The notes beneath the pieces are model-generated. The model saw only the letters and a program-made list of their open reading frames with translations, had not been told where the DNA came from and did no database searches. 42,658 bases of DNA from Vicinamibacteria bacterium (GTDB lineage: Bacteria > Acidobacteriota > Vicinamibacteria > Vicinamibacterales > UBA2999), in the NCBI GenBank assembly GCA_025938035.1, contig JAICQE010000012.1, forward strand, positions 1-42,658, written 5' to 3'. A program made the position numbers and the translations under genes. Below are positions 16,534-23,194 of the stretch, in pieces (position 1 is the first letter of the stretch; each line of letters starts with the position of its first letter).

Positions 16534-18435
16534 GTGGCGACCGAGACGCGACGCATCCGCCCGGTGCGGCTGGGCCCCATCGATGCCGTTGCTCGCCGCG
16601 GCGCGAGTGGCGTCGTCTACCTCACGTCGAGTCAACCGCTTGGCGGCTACCCCACACGCATCACGGATTGCCTCGACCGCTGGGCGCGCGAAGCACCCGA
16701 TCGGGTCTTCCTCGCAGAGCGTCCCGCCTCCGACGACTCGGACGTAGTGTCCGCCTTCAGGCGGACCTCCGACTACTGGCGCCGCCTGACCTACGCCGAC
16801 GCACGGGGTCAGGTCCGCAGCATCGCGCAGGCGCTGATCTGCCGGAAGCTGTCCGCCGATCGCCCTATCCTGATCCTCTCCGGCAACGGAATCGATCACG
16901 CCCTTATGGCGCTTGCGGCGATGTACGTCGGCATCCCGTACGCGCCGGTCGCGCCCGCGTACTCGCTCCAGGCGCAGGAGTTCACCGCGCTCCGGCAGGT
17001 GTTCGAGCGCATGCAGCCCGGCCTGGTGTTTGCGGCCGACGGTGCCCGCTTCGAGCGCGCGCTGCGCGACGTGCTGCCCGAGGGCGCCGAGCTGGTCGTC
17101 ACACAGTCGGCTCCGTCGGGCATGCGGGCGACTCCGTTGCAGGCGCTCTGTGCCACAACGGCAACCGCCGCAGTTGACGAAGCGCGCGACCGTGTCGGCC
17201 CGGACACGGTCGCGAAGGTGCTCTTCACGTCTGGATCGACCGGCCGCCCGAAGGGCGTAATCAACACGCAGCGGATGCTCTGCTCCAACCAGGAAATGAT
17301 CCGCTCAGTGCTGGCGTTTATCGGCGACGCTCCACCCGTGCTGTGCGATTGGCTGCCCTGGAACCATACTGCCGGCGGCAACCACAACTTCGGCCTCGTG
17401 CTCTACAACGGCGGGACGCTATACATCGACGAGGGCAAGCCGGCGCCCGGCTTGTTCGACGCCACGCTGCGCAACCTGCGTGAAGTGCCGTGTACGGCGC
17501 ACTTCGAGGTGCCGCGGTTCTACGAGATGCTGATGCCGCACCTGCGGACCGACGCGGTGCTGCGCAACACCTTCTTCCGCGATCTGAAACTGATCTTTTA
17601 CGCCGCGGCAGGACTGGGCCAGAAGTTCTGGGACGAGCTGCGCGAGGTCGCGCTGCAGGCGTGCGGCGAAGAGCTGTTGATCATGACCGGCTTCGGCTCC
17701 ACCGAAACCGCGCCGTTCGCGTTCACGACAGGGCCCGAAGGCGCGTTCGCCGGCATGGTCGGCTTCCCCGCGCCCGGACTCGAGGTCAAGCTTGCCCCCG
17801 TCGGTTCGAAGCTCGAAGCGCGCGTCCGCGGCGCCAGCATCACGCCCGGCTACTGGAAAGACGAGGCGCTGACGGGCGCCGCCTTCGACGAAGAAGGCTT
17901 CTACTGCCTTGGCGACGCGATGCGCTTCGTCGATCCCGGCGACCCGTCGAGCGGGCTCGTCTTCGACGGACGGCTGGCGGAGGATTTCAAGCTGTCCACC
18001 GGCACGTGGGTCAGCGTGGGACCGCTGCGCGCGCGGATTCTTGCCGCCGCGGCGGGGCTTGCACAGGACGTGGTCATCACCGGCCACGATCGCGAATTCG
18101 CCGGCGCGCTGGTATTTCCGAACCTGGCCGCGTGCCGCGAGGTGGCCGGGCTGCCGGCGGACGCGCCGGCGGCAGACGTCCTGGCACATCCCGCAGTGGC
18201 CGGCAGATTCCACGACGCGTTCAGCGCCCTCGCACGCGAAAGCACCGGCAGCTCGACGTTCGTGGCCCGTGCGCTGGTGCTCGACCGGCCGCCGTCGCTC
18301 GACGCGCGGGAGATCACCGACAAGGGTTCAATCAACCAGAAGGTCGTTCTCGAGCAGCGCGCGGCGCTCGTCGACGAGTTGTACGCGCCGGCTCCGTCCG
18401 CGCGCGTGCTGATCGCTGCCCCACTTCGCACATGA
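16534..18435 (+). CDS. Feruloyl-CoA synthetase-like AMP-forming ligase
   Basis: 633 residues from GTG, 3 nt after the preceding stop. ANL-superfamily acyl-CoA synthetase: P-loop 'LFTSGSTGRPKGVINTQ' (about 230-245), 'DWLPWNHTAGGNHNFGLVLYNGGTLYIDEGKP', A5-like 'GFGSTETAP', and the C-terminal lysine in 'GSINQK' near residue 603. The 'SGNGIDHALMALAAMYVGIPYAPVAPAYSLQAQEF' and 'GGNHNFG' stretches are those of feruloyl-CoA synthases rather than fatty acyl ligases. It would activate ferulate, p-coumarate or a related aromatic acid with ATP and CoA. Near residues 70-77 an in-frame palindromic repeat encodes 'SDVVSAFRRTSD', an insert I do not expect in the family. The last bases overlap the next start as ATGA. 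Confidence 0.9.
   Translation: MATETRRIRPVRLGPIDAVARRGASGVVYLTSSQPLGGYPTRITDCLDRWAREAPDRVFLAERPASDDSDVVSAFRRTSDYWRRLTYADARGQVRSIAQALICRKLSADRPILILSGNGIDHALMALAAMYVGIPYAPVAPAYSLQAQEFTALRQVFERMQPGLVFAADGARFERALRDVLPEGAELVVTQSAPSGMRATPLQALCATTATAAVDEARDRVGPDTVAKVLFTSGSTGRPKGVINTQRMLCSNQEMIRSVLAFIGDAPPVLCDWLPWNHTAGGNHNFGLVLYNGGTLYIDEGKPAPGLFDATLRNLREVPCTAHFEVPRFYEMLMPHLRTDAVLRNTFFRDLKLIFYAAAGLGQKFWDELREVALQACGEELLIMTGFGSTETAPFAFTTGPEGAFAGMVGFPAPGLEVKLAPVGSKLEARVRGASITPGYWKDEALTGAAFDEEGFYCLGDAMRFVDPGDPSSGLVFDGRLAEDFKLSTGTWVSVGPLRARILAAAAGLAQDVVITGHDREFAGALVFPNLAACREVAGLPADAPAADVLAHPAVAGRFHDAFSALARESTGSSTFVARALVLDRPPSLDAREITDKGSINQKVVLEQRAALVDELYAPAPSARVLIAAPLRT
16745..16766. repeat. Palindromic repeat in frame inside the CoA ligase gene
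   Basis: A 22-nt stretch containing the palindrome gtccgcct-tc-aggcggac (16749-16766) is identical to 19292-19313 just downstream of the operon. Inside the gene it keeps the frame and adds a polar loop. Confidence 0.75.
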
Positions 18436-19286
18436 CCAATCGCATCGACACACACAAGATCGCCGCCTTCGACGTGCACGTTCATCTCGAACACCCCGGT
18501 AGTGACACGGACGCCGACAAGCAGGCCGCGGCCTATTTCAAGGGCGGCGGCCCGCGCGATCCGGCGGCGATGGCCGAGTATTACCGGTCACGCAACATGG
18601 CCTTCGTCGTCTTCACGGTCGATGAAACGCTGAGCGGGATGAAGCGGTTCACGAACGACGAGGTCGTCGACTTCGCCCGGAAGAACGCGGATATCGCCAT
18701 TCCGTTTGCGAGCATCAATCCAATGCGCGGGAAAGACGCGGTCGCCGAAGCCCGGCGGCTGGTATCAGGTGGACTGGTCAAGGGCCTGAAGCTGCACCCG
18801 CCGATCATGGAGTTCTATCCAAACGATCGCGCCGCGTATCCGCTGTACGAGGTCTTCGCCGAGGCGCGGCTGCCGGTGATCTTCCACACCGGACACAGCG
18901 GCATCGGCACCGGGATGCGCGGCGGCGGCGGCATCCGCCTGAAATACGGTCACCCGATGCCGATCGACGATGTGGCGGTCGATTTTCCGGACATGCCGAT
19001 CATCATGGCCCACCCGTCGTTCCCGTGGCAGGACGAGGCGATCTCCGTCTGCCTGCACAAGTCGCAGGTCTACATCGATCTGTCCGGCTGGTCGCCGAAG
19101 TACTTCTCGCCAACGCTGGTGCAGTACGCCAACTCGCTGCTGAAGCACAAGGTGCTGTTTGGATCGGACTATCCGCTGCTCACGCCGGACCGCTGGCTGG
19201 CGGACTTCGAGAAGGTCGCGTTCAAAGACGACGTGCGGCCGCTCATTCTCAAGGAGAACGCCGTTCGGTTGTTCGGCCTGGCCTGA
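18432..19286 (+). CDS. Amidohydrolase, 4-hydroxyphenyl-beta-ketoacyl-CoA hydrolase type
   Basis: 284 residues from the ATG that overlaps the ligase stop (ATGA). Metal-dependent amidohydrolase fold: N-terminal 'FDVHVHLEHP' (HxH), 'GLKLHPP', 'VIFHTGHSGIGTGMRGGGGIRLKYGHPMPIDDVAVDFPDMPIIMAHPSFPWQDEAI', 'YIDLSGWSPKYF', 'LFGSDYPLLTPDRW'. This pattern matches the amidohydrolases of actinobacterial and proteobacterial hydroxycinnamate clusters (CouO/PhdC-like), which hydrolyse the aromatic beta-ketoacyl-CoA to a benzoate and acetyl-CoA. As the third gene of a coupled operon with a feruloyl-CoA-synthetase-like ligase and a hydratase/dehydrogenase, the role fits. Substrate remains inference; gamma-resorcylate-type decarboxylases share the fold but lack the 'GGGGIRLKY' segment as far as I recall. 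Confidence 0.85.
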   Translation: MTNRIDTHKIAAFDVHVHLEHPGSDTDADKQAAAYFKGGGPRDPAAMAEYYRSRNMAFVVFTVDETLSGMKRFTNDEVVDFARKNADIAIPFASINPMRGKDAVAEARRLVSGGLVKGLKLHPPIMEFYPNDRAAYPLYEVFAEARLPVIFHTGHSGIGTGMRGGGGIRLKYGHPMPIDDVAVDFPDMPIIMAHPSFPWQDEAISVCLHKSQVYIDLSGWSPKYFSPTLVQYANSLLKHKVLFGSDYPLLTPDRWLADFEKVAFKDDVRPLILKENAVRLFGLA

Positions 19287-19291
19287 ACTCC

Positions 19292-19313
19292 TAGTGTCCG
19301 CCTTCAGGCGGAC
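19292..19313. repeat. Second copy of the gtccgcct/aggcggac palindrome
   Basis: Identical over 22 nt to 16745-16766. It begins 6 nt after the amidohydrolase stop and could end the operon transcript as a stem-loop with 8-bp arms, but has no U-tract. Confidence 0.7.
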
Positions 19314-19373
19314 GTCCGGCCGCTCAAAACAGAACCAGGCCGACGAGCATATCCACCCAGCAACCATCAACGG

Positions 19374-19634
19374 AGGCATGCCGCGGGCACGCCTGCTCGC
19401 GGCTCCAGGTTCGCGACGTGCAAAATCAAGCCCTCCGGCATGAACTGACGGATACGTCGTCGCCTTGGGTGATCCGTGCGACAGCCTTCAAATCGTGTGA
19501 GGTAGTCGGGCGTATCGACCGTCATTGGCAACAGCAGCGGCGCCGACGCAACCACGCCTCCGGGCTCGATTTTCTTTCTTCGCTATCACGTCGCTCACAA
19601 GTCGCTCGCGCTCAGGCGTGCCCGCGGCATGCCT
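19374..19634 (-). mobile_element. MITE-like element, copy 1 (21-bp perfect terminal inverted repeats)
   Basis: 261-bp unit whose first 21 bp (19374-19394, starting aggcatgccgcggg) are the exact reverse complement of its last 21 bp (19614-19634); two further flanking bases also pair. The interior is about 85% identical, by eye, to the reverse complement of 21168-21429. It contains no transposase. No target-site duplication could be confirmed. An internal open frame is shared by both copies, but only about 5 of about 19 differences fall in third positions, so there is no sign of coding constraint. Confidence 0.8.
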
Positions 19635-20028
19635 CCTGAGCCCTTGCCCGCCTGTTGTGGGTCGGGCAGGACTCGTCGGGTGATCCGCGGACACAGGATG
19701 CCGTGTGGCGCACCATAGCGCGTGTGTCCCGGCGCTGGAAGGACGGTCGCGATCATCTGGCGATGACAGGAGGATTAGTCCGGTCGTGCCACAGTCCTCT
19801 CGCACTGCGAGCGGTGTTGAGAGCCGCAACGGTTACTGCTAGGCCCGGCCCGTCGCGCCTGCTGACACAGGTTGCCGAGGCTGAATCGCCAGCGCAGCTC
19901 GAAGGCTGGACTGGCGTGTCGCTCGGAAGGGTCGTCGGCGCTGTCAAGGCGTTCGTCGAAGTCGATACTCGGCATACCGGTGTCGGCCAGACGATCGAGT
20001 CCATTAACTGGCGACCAATCAAGACGCT
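19635..20028. other. Gene-poor stretch between the element and the HEAT-like ORF
   Basis: No confident gene. A frame open from about 19655 to 20083 encodes Arg/Ala-rich sequence ('LALRAVLRAATVTARPG', 'LGRVVGAVKAFVEVD') that could be the decayed N-terminal part of the following HEAT-like protein in another frame; a TAA at about 19999-20001 closes the HEAT frame upstream. Composition is less codon-biased than in neighbouring genes. Confidence 0.4.
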
Positions 20029-20889
20029 ATGCTCTGCGAGGATCCCGACGAGACGGTGCAATACGCCGCGGCCTCGGCCTTGATTGATGCAGGTGCTCTG
20101 CAAGACGCAAGTGAAGTGGTTGAACGACTGGCGATATCAGGCGGCGATGCGGCACGACATCGCGCACTCTTAGTGGGCCAATTGGTCGCCGTTGATACGG
20201 AGCAACATGTCGAGGCCGCTCGCGCGATCATGTCGTCGGAGGGTGACCTTCTCCATGATGTATTGGATGGCTTCCAAGTCGGCCATCGACACAAAGAGCG
20301 TTCTCTGCCGACTGCTCTGGCCGATGCGGTCGTCGCTCGTGTGAACCGCGACGAAAGTGAAGTGCGATCCGACGCGCCGCTGTTGGCCGATCTTGCGGAA
20401 CTGGCGCCCGGTCGAATCTTGACCGAAGCTTGGCCAGACGTGTGGCACCGGTGGATGCCGCAGTCTAGATGCGTGCTTGCCGAAATTCTCCCAGCAGCGG
20501 TGCAGCGCGTTCCACGCCTTCAGCAGGAAGGTATTGAGCTGCTGACACGTCTCATTCAAGATGGCTCATTCGCCGTGCGCCGTTCGGCGGCCCGCTCGTT
20601 GAGCCGCGTGCGGGAAGCGACGCTCTTCGAGTGGTGTGACGAGGCCTGTCGGAGTGGCTCCATCCATCTGCGCCGACTAGCGATTGAAGCCGCCGCCTGG
20701 CTTCCAAGCGATTCGGAAGTGTCCGTGGACAACGCCGTGGTCAGGATGGGACGTGCTGATGCGGAGCGGACGGTGCGCGACGCAGCAGAGAGAGCGGGAC
20801 GTGACATGAGACGACGGTCATGGGCTCGGTCCTTGCTGGCACCACGTCGCGGATCTGTACTTGTGGCACCGACGAGGCAAAGGCGCTGA
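20029..20889 (+). pseudogene. HEAT-repeat-like protein fragment
   Basis: 286 codons open from ATG 20029 without a Shine-Dalgarno sequence. Helical-pair repeats typical of HEAT/Armadillo proteins are visible: 'DETVQYAAASALIDAGA', 'RLIQDGSFAVRRSAARSLSRV', 'SGSIHLRRLAIEAAAWLP', 'ADAERTVRDAAERAGRDMRRRSWA'. The C-terminus turns into low-quality sequence ('PRRGSVLVAPTRQRR'), while another frame nearby (20861-21082) stays open, suggesting a frameshift. Upstream, similar-looking sequence is in a different frame. With both ends apparently missing and MITE-like elements on both sides, I read this as the remnant of a larger HEAT-containing protein; a short functional protein is not excluded. Confidence 0.45.
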
Positions 20890-21167
20890 AGGGGTCTCCG
20901 GATGGGGAGGAGCCGGCCAAGTGGAGAGCATGGGCCACGCCTTGCACCTGGCATACGCCCGAGACGACGTCGTCTTGACAATCGAAGGGCGACGGCCGGC
21001 TCGAGCGCTGGTCGTCAGCGTCACGAACTCGGAGATCGTGCTGACGGGAAACGGACCGTATCCATCAGGTAACGGGGGATGAGCAGGCTGCAGAACAGCA
21101 CCGGTCGCAATGTATCGGCTAACACGCATCCATCTCGACGCCGGACTGCCACGAAAGCACGCAGCAG
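20890..21167. other. Stretch between HEAT fragment and second MITE-like element
   Basis: A 73-codon frame from TTG 20861 to 21082 ('MGHALHLAYARDDVVLTIEGRRPARALVVSVTNSEIVLTGNGPYP') overlaps the HEAT fragment's end and may be its frameshifted continuation. Nothing else recognisable up to the element at 21168. Confidence 0.35.
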
Positions 21168-21429
21168 AGGCATGCCGCGGGCAAGCCTGCGCGCGAGCGA
21201 CTTGTGAGCGACGTGATCAGCGAAGACCGAAAATCGAGTCTGGAGGCGTAGCTGCGTCGGCGCCGCTGCTATTGCCAATGGTGGTCGATAGGCCCGACTA
21301 CTTCAAACGATTCGAAGGCTGTCGCACGGATCACCCCAGGCGACGACGTAGCCGCCAGTCCTTGCCGCAGGACGCGATTTTCCACGTCGCGAACCCGGAG
21401 CCGCGATCAGGCTTGCCTGCGGCATGCCT
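21168..21429 (+). mobile_element. MITE-like element, copy 2 (inverted relative to copy 1)
   Basis: 262-bp unit. The terminal 21 bp (21168-21188 and 21409-21429) are inverted repeats with one mismatch. The interior matches the reverse complement of 19374-19634. The pair thus forms an inverted, composite-like arrangement around about 1.5 kb containing the HEAT-like fragment. The right end lies 19 bp from the stop of the zinc-knuckle gene. Confidence 0.8.
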
Positions 21430-21448
21430 CGCGAGAGCTTCGCGCAAA

Positions 21449-22000
21449 TCACGCAACCGCGCGAAGAGTGCGGCGTCGGGCAAATAGAAACGGATGGCCG
21501 CAGGTCACGCAGGCGTACTCGCTGAAGTGGCCGCGCGGGCGGACGAACGACACCCAGTGTCCGAGCAGCACGCACGCCATCGGATGACGGACCAGCGATG
21601 TGCGGTCGGGCTGATGGACGAAGCTGTGACCGCAGTGGCAGGCGTACTCGACGCCGCCGTTGCGTTCCGCCACACGATGCACATGGTGTCCGAGCAGCCC
21701 GCACAGATACCTGACGCGTTTCTGAAACCGTTTCCGGGCGTTGTACGGATCGGCAGCGAGCGGAAACAACAGCGGGTGGCCACACTGCACGCACGCGTAT
21801 TCCATATGCCCGTCGCGCGCGCCGACAGGTTCGTAGGTGTGATGGCTCAGGAAACAGGACAGCGTGTGGCCGATGCGGACGGGCGCCGGATCGTCGAGCA
21901 ACAGCGTTTTACGGCAGCGCGTGCAGGCACGGCCCGCGTCAGCGAACACATGATTGTCGACCGCGTGGCCCCAGATGAGGCAGACCAGCCCGGACCTCAT
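21449..22000 (-). CDS. Protein of four tandem CxxLxGH…CxxCGH zinc-knuckle units
   Basis: 183 residues from the ATG at 21998-22000 with a clear Shine-Dalgarno (aggaggtg) just upstream. Four units of about 40-45 residues can be aligned: C7/H12/C26/C29; C49/H53-54/C70/C73; C100/H105/C121/C123; C143/H148/C164/C167. Units 2-4 share 'C-x-L-L-G-H' then 'EYAC-x-x-CGHPFLF'. Each could bind one zinc with three Cys and one His. In unit 3 the second pair is CxC ('ACHCGH'), one residue short. No enzyme domain, signal peptide or membrane segment. Single units resemble short phage-type zinc-ribbon proteins (DUF1660-like); a four-fold array is unfamiliar to me. Binding of nucleic acid or protein is a guess. 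Confidence 0.8.
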   Translation of the reverse strand: MRSGLVCLIWGHAVDNHVFADAGRACTRCRKTLLLDDPAPVRIGHTLSCFLSHHTYEPVGARDGHMEYACVQCGHPLLFPLAADPYNARKRFQKRVRYLCGLLGHHVHRVAERNGGVEYACHCGHSFVHQPDRTSLVRHPMACVLLGHWVSFVRPRGHFSEYACVTCGHPFLFARRRTLRAVA

Positions 22001-22044
22001 TCACACCTCCTACCACTGAAGGTGTAAACGGCGGTCGGAACGGC

Positions 22045-22782
22045 TCAGGGCCGCGTGAAAACGATGAGGTGCTGGCGCGGCAGATCGTCGTAGACGCGCT
22101 GTTGCTTGAAGCCTTCGTGCTCGACCTCGAGCTTCACCTGAGCCTTGGTCATCTTGTGCTCACGAAGAATCGGGACATCGGGATCCTCCGCCCGATACTC
22201 GAGCAGCACCAGGCGACCGCCGGGCTTCAGCGCGCGCTTCAGGTGCCCCAGGGTCACTTGCGGCGCCGCCAGCTCGTGATACACGTCGACCATCAGCACG
22301 AGGTCGAGCGACTCTGCTGGAAGCCGCGGATCGTCCGGCGCGCCAAGGACCGGGATGACGTTGGTGAGCCGCTGACGCGTCACCGCCTGCTGCAGAAGCG
22401 TCAGCATCCCTGGCTGGATATCCACCGCGTAGACCTTGCCCTCGTTGCCGACCGCGCGCGCCAGGCGGACCGTGAAATAGCCGGAACCCGCGCCGAGATC
22501 AGCCACCGTGGAACCGCGCTGGACCCTGATCAACCGCATCGCGAGATCAGGGTCTTCCTCCAGTTCGCGCTCCCGCCGGTCGAGCCAGGGAGCGCCCGCA
22601 ACGCCCATCGGCAGCGCGTAGACGCGCCCGCTGACGGGATGAACGCCCGGCTGCTGCGCGGCCAGCGGGAACAGAACGAGGGTAAGCGTGACGATTGCAC
22701 AAGCCACGAAAGCACGGAGACACGGAGAAACATTCCCTCCGTGCCTTCGTGCCTCCGTGGTGGGGGGCGTCGCGCTGGGCAT
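22045..22782 (-). CDS. Class I SAM-dependent methyltransferase with N-terminal signal peptide
   Basis: 245 residues from the ATG at 22780-22782; a -10-like TAATCT (22790-22795) lies 7 nt upstream. An alternative GTG at 22707 would begin directly at the hydrophobic segment 'VACAIVTLTLVLFPLAAQQ', which looks like a signal peptide. The intervening residues 'TTEARRHGGNVSPCLRAF' are translated from the dispersed repeat at 22703-22761. The catalytic domain has motif I 'VADLGAGSGYFTVRLARAVG', 'VYAVDIQPGML', 'DLVLMVDVYHEL' and 'LKPGGRLVLLEYR'. Similar Acidobacteria-type proteins are annotated as exported methyltransferases; how SAM would be supplied outside the cytoplasm is unclear, so export needs checking. 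Substrate unknown. Confidence 0.85.
   Translation of the reverse strand: MPSATPPTTEARRHGGNVSPCLRAFVACAIVTLTLVLFPLAAQQPGVHPVSGRVYALPMGVAGAPWLDRRERELEEDPDLAMRLIRVQRGSTVADLGAGSGYFTVRLARAVGNEGKVYAVDIQPGMLTLLQQAVTRQRLTNVIPVLGAPDDPRLPAESLDLVLMVDVYHELAAPQVTLGHLKRALKPGGRLVLLEYRAEDPDVPILREHKMTKAQVKLEVEHEGFKQQRVYDDLPRQHLIVFTRP
22703..22761. repeat. Dispersed 'gccacgaaagcacggag' inverted repeat overlapping a gene start
   Basis: Left arm 22703-22728, right arm 22737-22761 (ccgtgccttcgtgcctccgtgg). Same family as 4561-4625 and 6641-6708. Here it lies within the open N-terminal coding region of the methyltransferase. Confidence 0.7.
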
Positions 22783-22792
22783 ACCGCGTAGA

Positions 22793-23029
22793 TTACCGCT
22801 TTTTCGAACCCGCCTTCCGGCCGCCCTTCCGCATCGGCTCATGGTTTTCCGCCTTGCCATAGCCGCCGCCACCGCGTTTTTCGCCGCCGCCGTGAACGGC
22901 ATTCACCGTGGCCCAGGCACGCCGCTCCGCTTCTCCTTCGCAAAGGCCGCGCTCGCGGTAGCCCTCCTCGATATGCGCGGCCTGACGCTTCTGCTTGTCG
23001 GTGTATTTGTCCTTGTCTCCGCGTGGCAT
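22793..23029 (-). CDS. Small basic 'plasmid stabilization' type protein
   Basis: 78 residues from the ATG at 23027-23029 with an aaggag Shine-Dalgarno (complement of about 23036-23041). It is highly charged: 'DKYTDKQKRQAAHIEEGYRERGLCEGEAERRAWATVNAVHGGG' followed by a Gly/Lys-rich tail 'AGSKKR'. This pattern is that of small proteins commonly annotated 'plasmid stabilization protein' or DUF-type stress proteins, found on chromosomes; there is no evidence here for a plasmid or toxin partner. The longer open frame to 23176 runs through repeat DNA and is rejected. Confidence 0.82.
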   Translation of the reverse strand: MPRGDKDKYTDKQKRQAAHIEEGYRERGLCEGEAERRAWATVNAVHGGGEKRGGGGYGKAENHEPMRKGGRKAGSKKR

Positions 23030-23044
23030 GGTTGGCTCCTTGAG

Positions 23045-23106
23045 GTCCGCCGTAGCTTCAGCGAAGGCGGAAGGCGGACACTGCGTGAATCCGGCTGAAG
23101 CCGGAC
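23045..23106. repeat. Two adjacent palindromic repeats
   Basis: gtccgcc…ggcggac (23045-23079, with gcttcagcgaagg inside) and ccggct-gaa-gccgga (about 23091-23105). The first resembles the gtccgcct/aggcggac repeat at 16745 and 19292 with an extended loop. Confidence 0.6.
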
Positions 23107-23131
23107 TCCACAACGAGAAGCAGACGGCATG

Positions 23132-23179
23132 CCCCAGGGAACCCAGACAACTCAGGCAACCAGGCCACCCAGGCAACCT
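23132..23179. repeat. 'aggcaacc' short tandem cluster, inverted copy at 25377-25407
   Basis: Imperfect repeats of (c)ccaggcaacc at 23132-23179; the complementary cluster 'cctgggttgcctaggttgcc' is at 25377-25407. The two bracket the M1 peptidase gene and a small membrane-protein gene in inverted orientation. Confidence 0.6.
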
Positions 23180-23182
23180 CGA

Positions 23183-23188
23183 TACAAT
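23183..23188 (+). promoter_or_regulatory. -10-like TACAAT six bases before ATG of the M1 peptidase
   Basis: TACAAT ends 6 nt before the ATG at 23195; no Shine-Dalgarno. It supports that start over the longer frame from 23129. Confidence 0.4.
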
Positions 23189-23194
23189 CCACTC

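Noticed and set aside
14302..16899. Long (865-codon) open frame on the minus strand
   Set aside because: It is antisense to the hydratase/dehydrogenase and ligase genes and reads as Arg/Asp/His-rich sequence typical of complement shadows in GC-rich DNA; the plus-strand proteins have clear family motifs.
19367..19555. Open frame inside the MITE-like elements (both copies encode 'RFEGCRTDHPRRRR')
   Set aside because: Differences between copies are not concentrated in third codon positions (about 5 of 19), so no evidence for protein-coding selection.
22793..23029. Toxin-antitoxin or plasmid maintenance locus
   Set aside because: The small protein carries the common 'plasmid stabilization' label by resemblance only; there is no partner gene or replicon feature.
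19287..23128. Prophage or integrative element
   Set aside because: No integrase, transposase, tRNA attachment site or phage structural gene is visible; only the MITE-like pair and a gene remnant.
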